The position numbers were made by a program, and so were the translations under genes. A stretch of DNA of 5,727 nucleotides from an uncultured cyanobacterium (GTDB taxonomy: Bacteria > Cyanobacteriota > Vampirovibrionia > Gastranaerophilales > Gastranaerophilaceae): assembly GCA_947073895.1 (NCBI GenBank), contig CAMTNN010000106.1, positions 1 through 5,727 on the forward strand, given 5' to 3'. The notes under the pieces were generated by a model. The model was not told where the DNA came from. It saw nothing but the letters and a program-made list of their open reading frames with translations, and searched no databases. The first letter of the stretch is position 1, and each line of letters starts with the position of its first letter. Below, one piece after another: positions 1 to 5,727 of this stretch.

Positions 1-387
1 ATAATCGAATTTTGTTGAGATTTTTTTGTTTTCTCCAAAATCAAGCTCCACTCCGAGGGTTTTAAAAAAGTCTATCAAAATTCCTGAAATTTCTTTGTAA
101 GATTCACTAACACCAACCCCTTCTTTTGCAGGTATAACGCAGCTGTATGTTATTTCATTATCGTGTAATAGCGCACGACCACCTGTCAAACGCCTAACTA
201 CATCAATATTGGTATTGTGTAGAAAGTCGTCTTTTTGGTTTCTACCTAGTGAAATACATTTCGGCGACCACGCATAAAGTCTGAAAATAGGTTCTTTTGA
301 TTGATTAAGAATTGCCTCATCCAATAAATCAGAGTCAATCTGCATGTTTTCTTTGCCTGTGCAGGTTTTAAACTTGACGTACTTCAT
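1..387 (-). CDS. Lipoate-protein ligase A / octanoyltransferase LipM family protein, 3' end missing (partial)
   Basis: The first 129 residues are present; the rest lies beyond the left edge. Enzymes of this BPL/LplA/LipB superfamily attach lipoyl or octanoyl groups to lipoyl domains of 2-oxoacid dehydrogenases and the glycine cleavage H protein in the cytoplasm. The N-terminus carries the family's ENMQID...LL segment (residues 13-22), a FRLYAWSPKCISLGRNQ block (35-51) and the hallmark RRLTGGRALLH (65-75) followed by DNEITYSCVIP (76-86). The Lys of the later K-x-G-A-Q type motif and the Cys that separates LipM octanoyltransferases from LplA ligases are outside the window, so the two cannot be told apart here. 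ATG at 387 is chosen because it keeps the conserved N-terminal segment. It lies inside the end of dgt (20-nt overlap), with only a weak AGAAAGATTAAAG leader, so translation is probably coupled to dgt. Confidence 0.88.
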   Translation of the reverse strand, partial: MKYVKFKTCTGKENMQIDSDLLDEAILNQSKEPIFRLYAWSPKCISLGRNQKDDFLHNTNIDVVRRLTGGRALLHDNEITYSCVIPAKEGVGVSESYKEISGILIDFFKTLGVELDFGENKKISTKFDY

Positions 388-1423
388 CTTTAATCTTTCT
401 AAATAAAGCTTCGTCACTTGTTGTGTCAGCAAGAGGTTTTGGTATGAATAAATCCTGATACCTTCTAATTGCATAAGAATCTGACATGCCGGAAATATAA
501 TCTGTTATAAGTTGTGGAATATCCTGTTTGTCATAGTATGCAACAAGTTTTTCTGAATAGTATTCAAATAAAGCTTTTATAATATTCTTGGCTTTAACTT
601 CTTCTGCTTTGGTTACAGGGTCTAAATATACATTGTCAAACATCCATTCTCTTAATTTTTTTACATAGAACCAGCCTTCTTCGCTCATAGCAACTTTCGG
701 CTGATTCATAGATGTTTGAATAATATCGGAAATCATTTTACCCAATCTGTCAGATTGATTAGAAGAAAAATAATCTCTGCAATCTTTTGGTAAATCGCTT
801 TCTGTAATAACTCCTGCACGAACAGAGTCTTCAATATCATGGTTAATATAAGCTATCTTGTCAGCATATTGGACAACTTGAGCCTCAGGAGTTTTAGGCT
901 TGTATCCCCATGAATGTGTTAAAATCCCGTCAACAGTTTCTTTGCAAAGGTTCATGTTCTCAAGATATTCAACAACACGCACACTTTGCAGATTATGGTA
1001 AAAACCGTTAGGTAATAAATCATTTAATGCAGCTTCTCCGCAATGCCCGAATGCGGTATGACCTAAGTCATGCCCCAATGAAATTGCTTCAACTAAATCT
1101 TCATTAAGTCTTAATGCTCTTGCCATTGTTCTTGCAATTTGCGCAACTTCTAATGTGTGTGTAAGTCTTGTTCTAAAGTGGTCATTATAAGGTGATAAAA
1201 AGACTTGAGTCTTGTGTTTCAACCTTCTGAAAGACTTTGAGTGCAGAATCTTATCCCTGTCTCTTTGAAACTCTGTTCTAATAGGATAAGCATCTTCTCT
1301 AGGCTCTTTTCTGCCTTTTGATTCTTTGCATTTTGTTGCATATGGAGAAAGTATTTCAAATTCTCTCTCTTCAAGCTGTTCCTTTATTGTTTGTAAATTA
1401 TTAGTCATATTGTCATTATACAT
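368..1423 (-). CDS. dgt: dGTPase-like deoxynucleoside triphosphate triphosphohydrolase (HD domain)
   Basis: This 351-residue cytoplasmic protein is expected to cleave dNTPs, classically dGTP, to the deoxynucleoside plus tripolyphosphate, controlling dNTP pools. The family's N-terminal block is present (PIRTEFQRDRDKILHSKSFRRLKHKTQVF, given here only as residues about 47-75). The HD metal site follows: H89 in RTRLTHTLEVAQ, H118-D119 in GHDLGHTAFGHCGE, and D188 in QYADKIAYINHDIED. The length matches the shorter dGTPase-like (type 2) subfamily rather than the roughly 500-residue E. coli Dgt, so the preferred substrate may differ from dGTP. The reading frame extends one codon further, to a TTG at 1426. 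I chose ATG 1423, four bases after an AGG; ATG 1408 (residue 6) is also possible. The gene faces away from the plus-strand gene at 1629 and overlaps the downstream lipoate ligase gene by 20 nt. Confidence 0.93.
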   Translation of the reverse strand: MYNDNMTNNLQTIKEQLEEREFEILSPYATKCKESKGRKEPREDAYPIRTEFQRDRDKILHSKSFRRLKHKTQVFLSPYNDHFRTRLTHTLEVAQIARTMARALRLNEDLVEAISLGHDLGHTAFGHCGEAALNDLLPNGFYHNLQSVRVVEYLENMNLCKETVDGILTHSWGYKPKTPEAQVVQYADKIAYINHDIEDSVRAGVITESDLPKDCRDYFSSNQSDRLGKMISDIIQTSMNQPKVAMSEEGWFYVKKLREWMFDNVYLDPVTKAEEVKAKNIIKALFEYYSEKLVAYYDKQDIPQLITDYISGMSDSYAIRRYQDLFIPKPLADTTSDEALFRKIKDEVRQV

Positions 1424-1453
1424 CAAACCTGCATTTTTACAAAGTTTCAGGGA

Positions 1454-1486
1454 TTTTGTTAATTTAATTGTAAAGTTTTGTTAATT
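1454..1486. repeat. Direct repeat TTTTGTTAATT x2
   Basis: The identical 11-mer TTTTGTTAATT lies at 1454-1464 and 1476-1486, a 22-bp period, or about two helical turns. The copies sit just downstream (dgt side) of the candidate dgt -10 box, where a bound repressor could block transcription. In DNA this AT-rich a chance repeat is quite possible. Confidence 0.35.
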
Positions 1487-1492
1487 ATTATA
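1487..1492 (-). promoter_or_regulatory. Candidate -10 box for the dgt-lipoate ligase unit
   Basis: An exact TATAAT reads on the minus strand upstream of dgt. Transcription would begin near 1480 and give a leader of about 57 nt. No good TTGACA-like -35 sits 16-18 bp upstream, and AT-rich DNA makes chance TATAAT matches common, so the call is tentative. It shares bases with a plus-strand TATACT (1489-1494). Confidence 0.3.
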
Positions 1493-1614
1493 CTTATAAA
1501 AAGGCAATTTTTATTTTGTTCAGGTGTTTATATCTGTGGAAGGTAAAAAAATTGTAAAGGTTTATTGTATTTTTCCTTTCAGTACAGACAATAGTAGTAG
1601 TTAGTTGTAAATAT

Positions 1615-1619
1615 AGGAG
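1615..1619 (+). promoter_or_regulatory. Strong Shine-Dalgarno site of the plus-strand hypothetical gene
   Basis: AGGAG lies nine bases before ATG 1629. It is the clearest ribosome binding site in the window and fixes the start codon of that gene. The neighbouring minus-strand genes have much weaker sites. Confidence 0.8.
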
Positions 1620-1628
1620 TAATTAGTT

Positions 1629-2513
1629 ATGACAGATGAAATGATGGTACAGGCACAAAGACCTTCTGCAATGCCTTATGTATTAGGCGGTGCAGCATTA
1701 GGTGCAGCAGCAGCAGGTGCAGGTGCAGCAGTAGGAAATATGGGGGTTAAATCTCCAGCATATTCTTCTTGGGAAGCTGCTGTGGCAGATGCTAACAAAG
1801 AAGATTCTTTTGTAAGTAAACAAATTAAAAAAGGTGGAGACAATAAAGCAGATTGGGAAACTATTCAAAATCAGGCTAAAAAACTTCAGGATGCTGAAAA
1901 AGCATTAACAGAGTATAAATTGCCAGACGGTTTTGAAGGAAAAGCAGAATTAGAAGCTGTTCTTGATAAAGAAGCTGAATTAGCAAAAAACACAGCTGCT
2001 AAAGATAAATTAATACAGGCAGAATTTGATAAAGAATTAGAAAATTTGAAAAAAATGGAAATTAAACCTGAATCTCCATTTGAATATGATGGTAAAAAAT
2101 ATAATCAGGAAGAATTTAGAAAACTTTTAAATTCAACTGACGAAGCAGATAAAAAATTGGTAGACAAACTGGTAAGAGACCAACAAGGTTTCAAGGATGC
2201 AATTGGCAAAGAAGGTTTTGCTAAGGCAGAAACTGAATCTATTACAAAAGCAGAAGAAGCTTTAACAAAAGCTAAAGAAGAATTAGGTAAGAAAAACGGT
2301 CATGAAAAGATTACTGAAGAAATTAAGACAAAATTCGGTGAACTAAGAAAAGGTGTTACAACTGCTAGAACTGAAGCAAGTGAAAAAATTACAGAAGAAT
2401 TATTAGGCAAATGTAAAAAAGCAAGCACTTGGAAAAACGCAGCTATCGGTGCAGCTGTTTTAGCTCTTGCAGGTTTCATTGCTAGACCTAAAGGTGAAGC
2501 AGAAGAAGTGTAG
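1629..2513 (+). CDS. Hypothetical protein: Lys/Glu/Ala-rich helical protein with Gly/Ala-rich hydrophobic segments at both ends
   Basis: I do not recognise this 294-residue protein. A short polar N-terminus (1-16) precedes a small-residue hydrophobic stretch at about 17-37, with GxxxG spacings at G21/G25 and G32/G36, resembling a glycine zipper. Residues 45-265 are highly charged, rich in Lys, Glu and Ala, with long predicted helix or coiled-coil character. Two similar pieces occur there, LQDAEKALTEYK (86-97) and ITKAEEALTKAKEEL (205-219). A second hydrophobic stretch at about 269-285 (NAAIGAAVLALAGFIA) is followed by a short charged tail. There is one cysteine (C262) and no classical signal peptidase site that I can see. 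The layout suggests a membrane-associated structural or tethering protein, or a hairpin inserting at both ends; this is inference. It is a single-gene unit: own promoter region, strong AGGAG, and a hairpin terminator 30 nt after the stop. Confidence 0.9.
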   Translation: MTDEMMVQAQRPSAMPYVLGGAALGAAAAGAGAAVGNMGVKSPAYSSWEAAVADANKEDSFVSKQIKKGGDNKADWETIQNQAKKLQDAEKALTEYKLPDGFEGKAELEAVLDKEAELAKNTAAKDKLIQAEFDKELENLKKMEIKPESPFEYDGKKYNQEEFRKLLNSTDEADKKLVDKLVRDQQGFKDAIGKEGFAKAETESITKAEEALTKAKEELGKKNGHEKITEEIKTKFGELRKGVTTARTEASEKITEELLGKCKKASTWKNAAIGAAVLALAGFIARPKGEAEEV

Positions 2514-2542
2514 TTTCTTATAAATAACTAATTACAACTATT

Positions 2543-2573
2543 AAAAACAGAGTCCATAGTGACTCTGTTTTTT
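2543..2573. terminator. Bidirectional intrinsic terminator between convergent genes
   Basis: A perfect 12-bp inverted repeat, 2543-2554 against 2561-2572, encloses the loop CATAGT. The core stem ACAGAGTC/GACTCTGT is flanked by an A tract on the left and a T tract (2568-2573) on the right, so each strand's transcript would end in a U run after a stable hairpin. It lies 30 nt after the stop of the plus-strand gene and 54 nt beyond the stop of tlyA, and can serve both. Confidence 0.92.
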
Positions 2574-2626
2574 ATGTTAAAAGCTTATAATTATGATATT
2601 GATGTAATAAGGCACATCTGTAACAC

Positions 2627-3433
2627 TTATAAGTTTTGATGAGCGTCTTCTACAATATCAGAAATGTTGATTTCAATTTCTTCGCCTGATGTGGCAAACC
2701 ATATCAGGTATTCAATGTTGCCGGCAGGGCCTTTGATTGAAGAATAAGTTAATCCTTTTATTGTGTAATTAAGTTCTTTTACACAGTTGATTACATTTTG
2801 TATAACCTCAATGTGCACAGATTTACTTTTTACTACTCCGCCTTTTTCAACTTGTTCTTTGCCTGCTTCGAATTGAGGTTTAATCAGACAAATCATTTCG
2901 TGAAACTCCGGATTGAGAAGTGTTTTTAGGTTAGGAATAACTTTTTCTAACGAAATAAACGATAAATCAGAAACCAGTAAATCTGCTAAAGGTTCTGCTT
3001 CTGAGTAAATATCTTCTTTTGAGCAGGTTCTTAAGTTCGTTTTTTCAATTGTTTTAACTTTTTCAGAGCTTCTAATTTTCCAGTCAATTTGACCATAACC
3101 AACGTCAACTGCATAAACATATTTACCCCCGTTTTGAAGTAAACAATCTGTAAAACCGCCAGTGGAAGCTCCGGCGTCAAAGCAGATTCTATCTTGTACT
3201 GTAACGGGGAATGTTTCTAATGCTTTTTTTAGTTTAAATCCGCCTCTTGAAACGAACGGCATTGCTTTTACCTGAAAGTCATATTCTTTTGTAGGGTCAA
3301 TCTGAAACCCGGCTTTTGTAATGACATCAGTTCCTATTTTTACATTACCGGCTAAAATTGCAGCAGATGCTTTGCTTTTATTTTCAAAGTATCCTAAATC
3401 AACTAAAACTTTGTCTAAACGTTCCTTTTTCAT
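2627..3433 (-). CDS. tlyA: TlyA family rRNA (cytidine-2'-O)-methyltransferase / hemolysin-like protein
   Basis: TlyA methylates ribose 2'-O of cytidines at the ribosomal subunit interface (C1920 of 23S and, in the longer type, C1409 of 16S, E. coli numbering), using S-adenosylmethionine. Loss of this mark causes capreomycin/viomycin resistance in mycobacteria. The 268-residue protein has an N-terminal S4 RNA-binding domain (about 1-60, RLDKVLVDLGYFENKSKA onward) and an FtsJ/RrmJ-like Rossmann domain (about 61-245). The SAM loop is DAGASTGGFTD (86-96). The K-D-K-E catalytic tetrad is visible as K67 (SRGGFKL), D156 (SDLSFIS), K185 (LIKPQFE) and E241 (GNIEYL). ATG 3433 overlaps the tatD stop as ATGA and has GAGGAA upstream inside tatD, so translation is coupled. 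It is the last gene of the operon. The N-terminus is short, favouring the 23S-only type, but this is not certain. The hemolysin label is historical. Confidence 0.94.
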   Translation of the reverse strand: MKKERLDKVLVDLGYFENKSKASAAILAGNVKIGTDVITKAGFQIDPTKEYDFQVKAMPFVSRGGFKLKKALETFPVTVQDRICFDAGASTGGFTDCLLQNGGKYVYAVDVGYGQIDWKIRSSEKVKTIEKTNLRTCSKEDIYSEAEPLADLLVSDLSFISLEKVIPNLKTLLNPEFHEMICLIKPQFEAGKEQVEKGGVVKSKSVHIEVIQNVINCVKELNYTIKGLTYSSIKGPAGNIEYLIWFATSGEEIEINISDIVEDAHQNL

Positions 3434-4176
3434 ATTTTAAAGAATTCCTCTGCATTAGTAGTTGTGATATCAATAATCTCTTCAACCGGCATGTTTCTTA
3501 TTTTAGCAATTTCTTCTGCCACATATTTTACATAAGCCGGTTTGTTAGGTTTTCCTCTGAAAGGAACCGGTGTAAGATAAGGCGCATCTGTTTCCAGTAC
3601 AAGTTTGTCAAGCGGAACTTCTCTTGCTACATCTTTCATTTTAACGGCATTCTTAAAAGTTACAACTCCGCCCAGTGCGATTGACCAACCTTCTCTGGTG
3701 CATTCTTTCATAAACTCGACGCTGCCGGAAAAACAATGAAACAGAACTCTAGACCCTTTATTTACCTCTTTTATAATATCAAAGGTATCTTTATGCGCTT
3801 CTCTATCATGTACGACAATTGGTAAGTTAAGCTTGTTTGCCATCTTGATTTGTTTTGCAAAAACGTCTTGTTGTATATCATTAAAAGACTTATCCCAATA
3901 GTAATCAAGTCCGATTTCTCCAACCGCAACAACTTTTTCGTTTTTTGCGCGTTCAATCATTCTATCTTCAATTTCTTGAGTATAGGTCTTCGCCTCAGAT
4001 GGAAAAATTCCAACCATAGCATAGATATTCGGAACTTGAGCCAGCCCAATAACTTTATCCATAGTTTGCTCTTCGACAGAGGGGATTATAACCTTTCCAA
4101 CTCCGTCAAGGTAATCGTTATCGTCATTTACTCCCATATCTAAATGGGCATGTGTATCAATTAAATAGTTTTTCAT
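3430..4176 (-). CDS. tatD: TatD family metal-dependent DNase
   Basis: TatD-family proteins are cytoplasmic TIM-barrel metallohydrolases; characterised members act as 3'-5' or AP-site nucleases in DNA repair and degradation. The 248-residue length is typical. Visible metal ligands are H9 and H11 (IDTHAHLD), E87 (VGEIGLDYY), H123 (VVHDREA), H147 (LFHCFSGS) and D197 (LETDAPYLTP). The C-terminal segment TPVPFRGKPNKPAYV is the usual family signature. One deviation is G56-I-F58-P, where most relatives have G-x-H-P; F58 replaces that His, which is not one of the metal ligands listed. ATG 4176 starts three bases after the stop of the upstream nuclease gene with no obvious Shine-Dalgarno site, suggesting reinitiation. 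The stop overlaps the tlyA start. The exact family member (TatD, YcfH, YabD-like) is not resolved. Confidence 0.94.
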   Translation of the reverse strand: MKNYLIDTHAHLDMGVNDDNDYLDGVGKVIIPSVEEQTMDKVIGLAQVPNIYAMVGIFPSEAKTYTQEIEDRMIERAKNEKVVAVGEIGLDYYWDKSFNDIQQDVFAKQIKMANKLNLPIVVHDREAHKDTFDIIKEVNKGSRVLFHCFSGSVEFMKECTREGWSIALGGVVTFKNAVKMKDVAREVPLDKLVLETDAPYLTPVPFRGKPNKPAYVKYVAEEIAKIRNMPVEEIIDITTTNAEEFFKI

Positions 4177-4179
4177 AAG

Positions 4180-4803
4180 TTAATGATAACATATAATATC
4201 AAATTCACAATTTGAGCATTTAGCAGGGGAAAATTCTTCCTTATCAATTTTATCCGATATATCAATAAGTCTTTTTTTGTATTCTTGTATTAACTCTTCT
4301 GTCAGTTCAATAACAACTTCTGTTTTATTTTTTAAATCCAAATAAACAAAACTAACATTATTAGTATTAAAAAATGCGTTTACACATAATAGATAAATCA
4401 TTGTCTGAAAATCATAAGCTGCTTCTTTTGGTGCAGAACCGGTCTTATAATCAAGTATGTAATATTTATCCCCATCTTTAACTAAAGCATCTAAGCGTCC
4501 GCCAAAGAAATGGTCACCTATTTTTACTGCAAGATTATACTCTGTATTAACGCATTCATAACCAAAATACTTTACCTGTTTTAAATATTCCCATAATATT
4601 TTTTCGGCGGGATTTAGTGCTGCTTCCATTTTGTCAATATTTTCTTTTCTCAAGTAATATGATGCAAGTGCATGGATATTCTTACCTGTTTCAAATATTT
4701 CATCATTTACAGGCATGGAAATCTTTTTTATATATTTAAACTCAAATTTTTTTGGACAGAGTTTAAACGTTTTTAGCATATTAGGTGAAAATTGTTGAAA
4801 CAT
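4180..4803 (-). CDS. PD-(D/E)XK superfamily nuclease, RecB/Cas4-like, with probable Fe-S cluster
   Basis: This 207-residue stand-alone nuclease resembles the nuclease domain of AddB/RecB and Cas4. It begins with the family's FSPNMLKTFKLCPKKFEFKY (residues 5-24), which includes C16. A conserved His is at 44 (GKNIHAL). The active-site core is D105 (GRLDAL), D118-x-K120 (ILDYKTG) and Q133-xxx-Y137 (QTMIY). C196-xx-C199-xxxxx-C205 ends the protein, and with C16 gives the four-cysteine set that holds a 4Fe-4S cluster in Cas4, AddB and related exonucleases. Nothing follows beyond two residues after C205, and there is no helicase domain or cas gene in view, so it is not assigned to CRISPR. ATG 4803 lies one base after the kinase stop, with TAGG five bases upstream. 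It is followed three bases later by tatD, so a role in DNA end processing or repair is plausible but inferred. Confidence 0.88.
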   Translation of the reverse strand: MFQQFSPNMLKTFKLCPKKFEFKYIKKISMPVNDEIFETGKNIHALASYYLRKENIDKMEAALNPAEKILWEYLKQVKYFGYECVNTEYNLAVKIGDHFFGGRLDALVKDGDKYYILDYKTGSAPKEAAYDFQTMIYLLCVNAFFNTNNVSFVYLDLKNKTEVVIELTEELIQEYKKRLIDISDKIDKEEFSPAKCSNCEFDIICYH

Positions 4804-4804
4804 A

Positions 4805-5727
4805 TTAACCTATTAAATATGTGTATTCAGGTGTTTGTTTGAGTTTTTCTTCAATTTGTTCGAAGCTTAACTGACCTTCTGTTGCACCGAATTTAGAAAC
4901 AACAGATGCTGAGTTCACAGAACCATACATTAAGGAGCGTCCGATATCTGCATTAGTTCTGCTTAATGCTGCACAGAAAGTAGAGGCAAATGCATCTCCT
5001 GCACCGAGAGTTGAAACAACCGGTGCTTGATATGGTTCACAGAAATAAAATTTGTTTCCGTCATAGGCATAAGCACCTTTGTTACCGTCTGTGATAACAA
5101 TGACTTGATAGTCTTTTACTTTTAAAGCTTGCAACATTTTCTTAATATCTTCATGAATAAGTTCATGAGAGAATTTTTCTGTTTTAGTATCAGGTCTAAC
5201 CTGAATACCTGTTGTCATTGTTGCTTCTTCTTTATTCATAACAACAATATGAGCAGAAGACAGAATTTTGTTTAAATGTTGGAAACCTCTTTTAATACTT
5301 GTAGTTCCTGCATTAAAACATATTTTTGTACCATTCGCATGTGCAAATTCTACAATCGGTTCAAGTACCTTATTTGATTCTCCGTTTAGAGGAGCGATAT
5401 AGATGAAATCGGCATTTTTAATTGCATTAAAGTTAATTTCTTCTTCTCTGATTTCCGCGTTGGCGCCGCGGTGTGCAAGAACTGTTCTATCCCCCTGAAA
5501 ACTTACAAGAATAATAGAAAAGCCGGTAGAAGATTCTTCCTTTTGTATTATATTGTCAAGATTGACTTTATGTGTTTTGAAAAATTCAAGAATCCCGTCT
5601 GAGTAAATATCATTACCTATTTTAAATATAGCAGATGTTTCCAAACCCAAATTTGCGAAACTGCAGGCCGTATTAATTCCGCCTCCGCCTACGTTTGATG
5701 AAAAAGTAGAGATATCTATTTTTGAAC
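4805..5727 (-). CDS. PfkB/ribokinase family carbohydrate or nucleoside kinase, 5' end missing (partial)
   Basis: The last 306 residues are visible. PfkB kinases phosphorylate sugars or nucleosides with ATP in the cytoplasm. The reading frame stays open to the right edge, and the residues before the first candidate start (TTG at 5650) already encode the family's N-terminal signature, SSNVGGGGINTACSFANLG. The true start therefore lies outside the window and TTG 5650 is internal. Counting from the first complete codon, the GGGGIN substrate loop is at 13-18, the NKEE motif at 164-167, ITDGNKGAYAYDG at 211-223, and the C-terminal anion-hole/catalytic signature STLGAGDAF at 238-246 with catalytic D244. 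The usual D-T-x-G-A-G-D is S-T-L-G-A-G-D here. Substrate specificity cannot be read from this. It is the first visible gene of the operon and ends one base before the nuclease start. Confidence 0.92.
   Translation of the reverse strand, partial: SKIDISTFSSNVGGGGINTACSFANLGLETSAIFKIGNDIYSDGILEFFKTHKVNLDNIIQKEESSTGFSIILVSFQGDRTVLAHRGANAEIREEEINFNAIKNADFIYIAPLNGESNKVLEPIVEFAHANGTKICFNAGTTSIKRGFQHLNKILSSAHIVVMNKEEATMTTGIQVRPDTKTEKFSHELIHEDIKKMLQALKVKDYQVIVITDGNKGAYAYDGNKFYFCEPYQAPVVSTLGAGDAFASTFCAALSRTNADIGRSLMYGSVNSASVVSKFGATEGQLSFEQIEEKLKQTPEYTYLIG

Larger units (their letters stand above)
1424..1628. promoter_or_regulatory. Divergent intergenic/promoter region between dgt and the plus-strand hypothetical gene
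   Basis: This 205-bp very AT-rich gap separates two divergent genes, so it should hold promoters for both. On the minus strand a perfect TATAAT lies at 1492-1487, about 64 nt before the dgt start, but its -35 position (around 1515-1510, AATAAA) is weak. On the plus strand TATACT at 1489-1494 overlaps the same bases, with TTGTAA at 1468-1473 only 15 bp upstream. A second plus-strand option nearer the gene is TTGTAT (1565-1570), a 16-bp gap, then GACAAT (1587-1592). An 11-base direct repeat TTTTGTTAATT occurs at 1454-1464 and 1476-1486. The region as a whole is certainly intergenic; the individual boxes are pattern matches only. Confidence 0.5.

Noticed and set aside
1556..1579. Weak hairpin AAAGG...CCTTT upstream of the hypothetical gene
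   Set aside because: The stem is only 5 bp with a 14-nt loop and no T tract; not distinguishable from chance.
1524..1604. GTG-started 26-codon frame in the divergent intergenic region, a possible leader peptide
   Set aside because: There is no ribosome site at a usable distance, no run of regulatory codons and no attenuator-like hairpin after it.
2627..3433. Hemolysin/toxin role for the TlyA homologue
   Set aside because: The S4 domain, SAM loop and K-D-K-E tetrad all point to rRNA methylation; the hemolysin name is historical and no pore-forming feature is visible.
3358..3684. Plus-strand open frame of 108 codons across the tlyA-tatD junction
   Set aside because: It lies antisense to two well-supported genes and its product is Cys/Phe/Ser-rich with no recognisable motif, typical of an antisense shadow in AT-rich DNA.
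3771..3956. Minus-strand 61-codon open frame inside tatD in another frame
   Set aside because: It is fully contained in tatD on the same strand, shows no motif and has no separate start signal.
3850..4143. Plus-strand open frame of 97 codons inside tatD
   Set aside because: It is antisense to conserved TatD motifs, has no ribosome site or family resemblance, and is explained by the coding constraint of tatD.
4180..4803. Possible CRISPR-associated Cas4
   Set aside because: The fold and cysteines are Cas4-like, but there is no repeat array, cas1 or cas2 in the window and the neighbours are housekeeping genes. The same motif set occurs in many AddB/RecB-type nucleases.

Overview
The window is a compact, AT-rich bacterial segment with seven protein-coding genes and no RNA genes, insertion sequences or CRISPR arrays that I can see. 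The low GC, short intergenic gaps, ATGA-type gene overlaps, and one clear AGGAG Shine-Dalgarno site beside several weak ones fit a small-genome, AT-rich, probably host-associated bacterium. A gut Vampirovibrionia/Melainabacteria (Gastranaerophilales) or a Firmicutes-like lineage is possible, judged by general resemblance only. The lineage is an inference and would need a protein search.

Layout. (1) Bases 1-1423, minus strand: a two-gene unit, dgt-like dNTP triphosphohydrolase (368-1423) followed by a lipoate ligase/octanoyltransferase family gene (LplA/LipM type) that overlaps it by 20 nt and runs off the left edge. (2) Bases 1424-1628: a 205-bp divergent intergenic region with a repeated 11-mer and overlapping candidate -10 boxes on both strands. 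(3) Bases 1629-2513, plus strand: the only plus-strand gene. It encodes an unrecognised 294-residue Lys/Glu/Ala-rich helical protein with a Gly/Ala-rich hydrophobic segment at each end and a strong Shine-Dalgarno site. (4) Bases 2543-2573: a 12-bp-stem hairpin with A and T tracts on its two flanks, which can terminate both converging transcripts. (5) Bases 2627-5727, minus strand: a tight four-gene operon. In order of transcription it holds a PfkB-family sugar/nucleoside kinase (5' end beyond the window), a short PD-(D/E)XK nuclease with four cysteines placed as for an Fe-S cluster, a TatD-family metal-dependent DNase, and a TlyA-type rRNA 2'-O-methyltransferase. Intergenic distances are 1 nt, 3 nt and a 4-nt ATGA overlap.

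Most of the content is housekeeping: nucleotide pool control, lipoylation, rRNA modification and nucleases. I do not see a convincing new multi-gene system. The parts most worth a second look are the unrecognised two-hydrophobic-end protein, the tight coupling of an Fe-S-type PD-(D/E)XK nuclease with TatD, and the divergent regulatory region.
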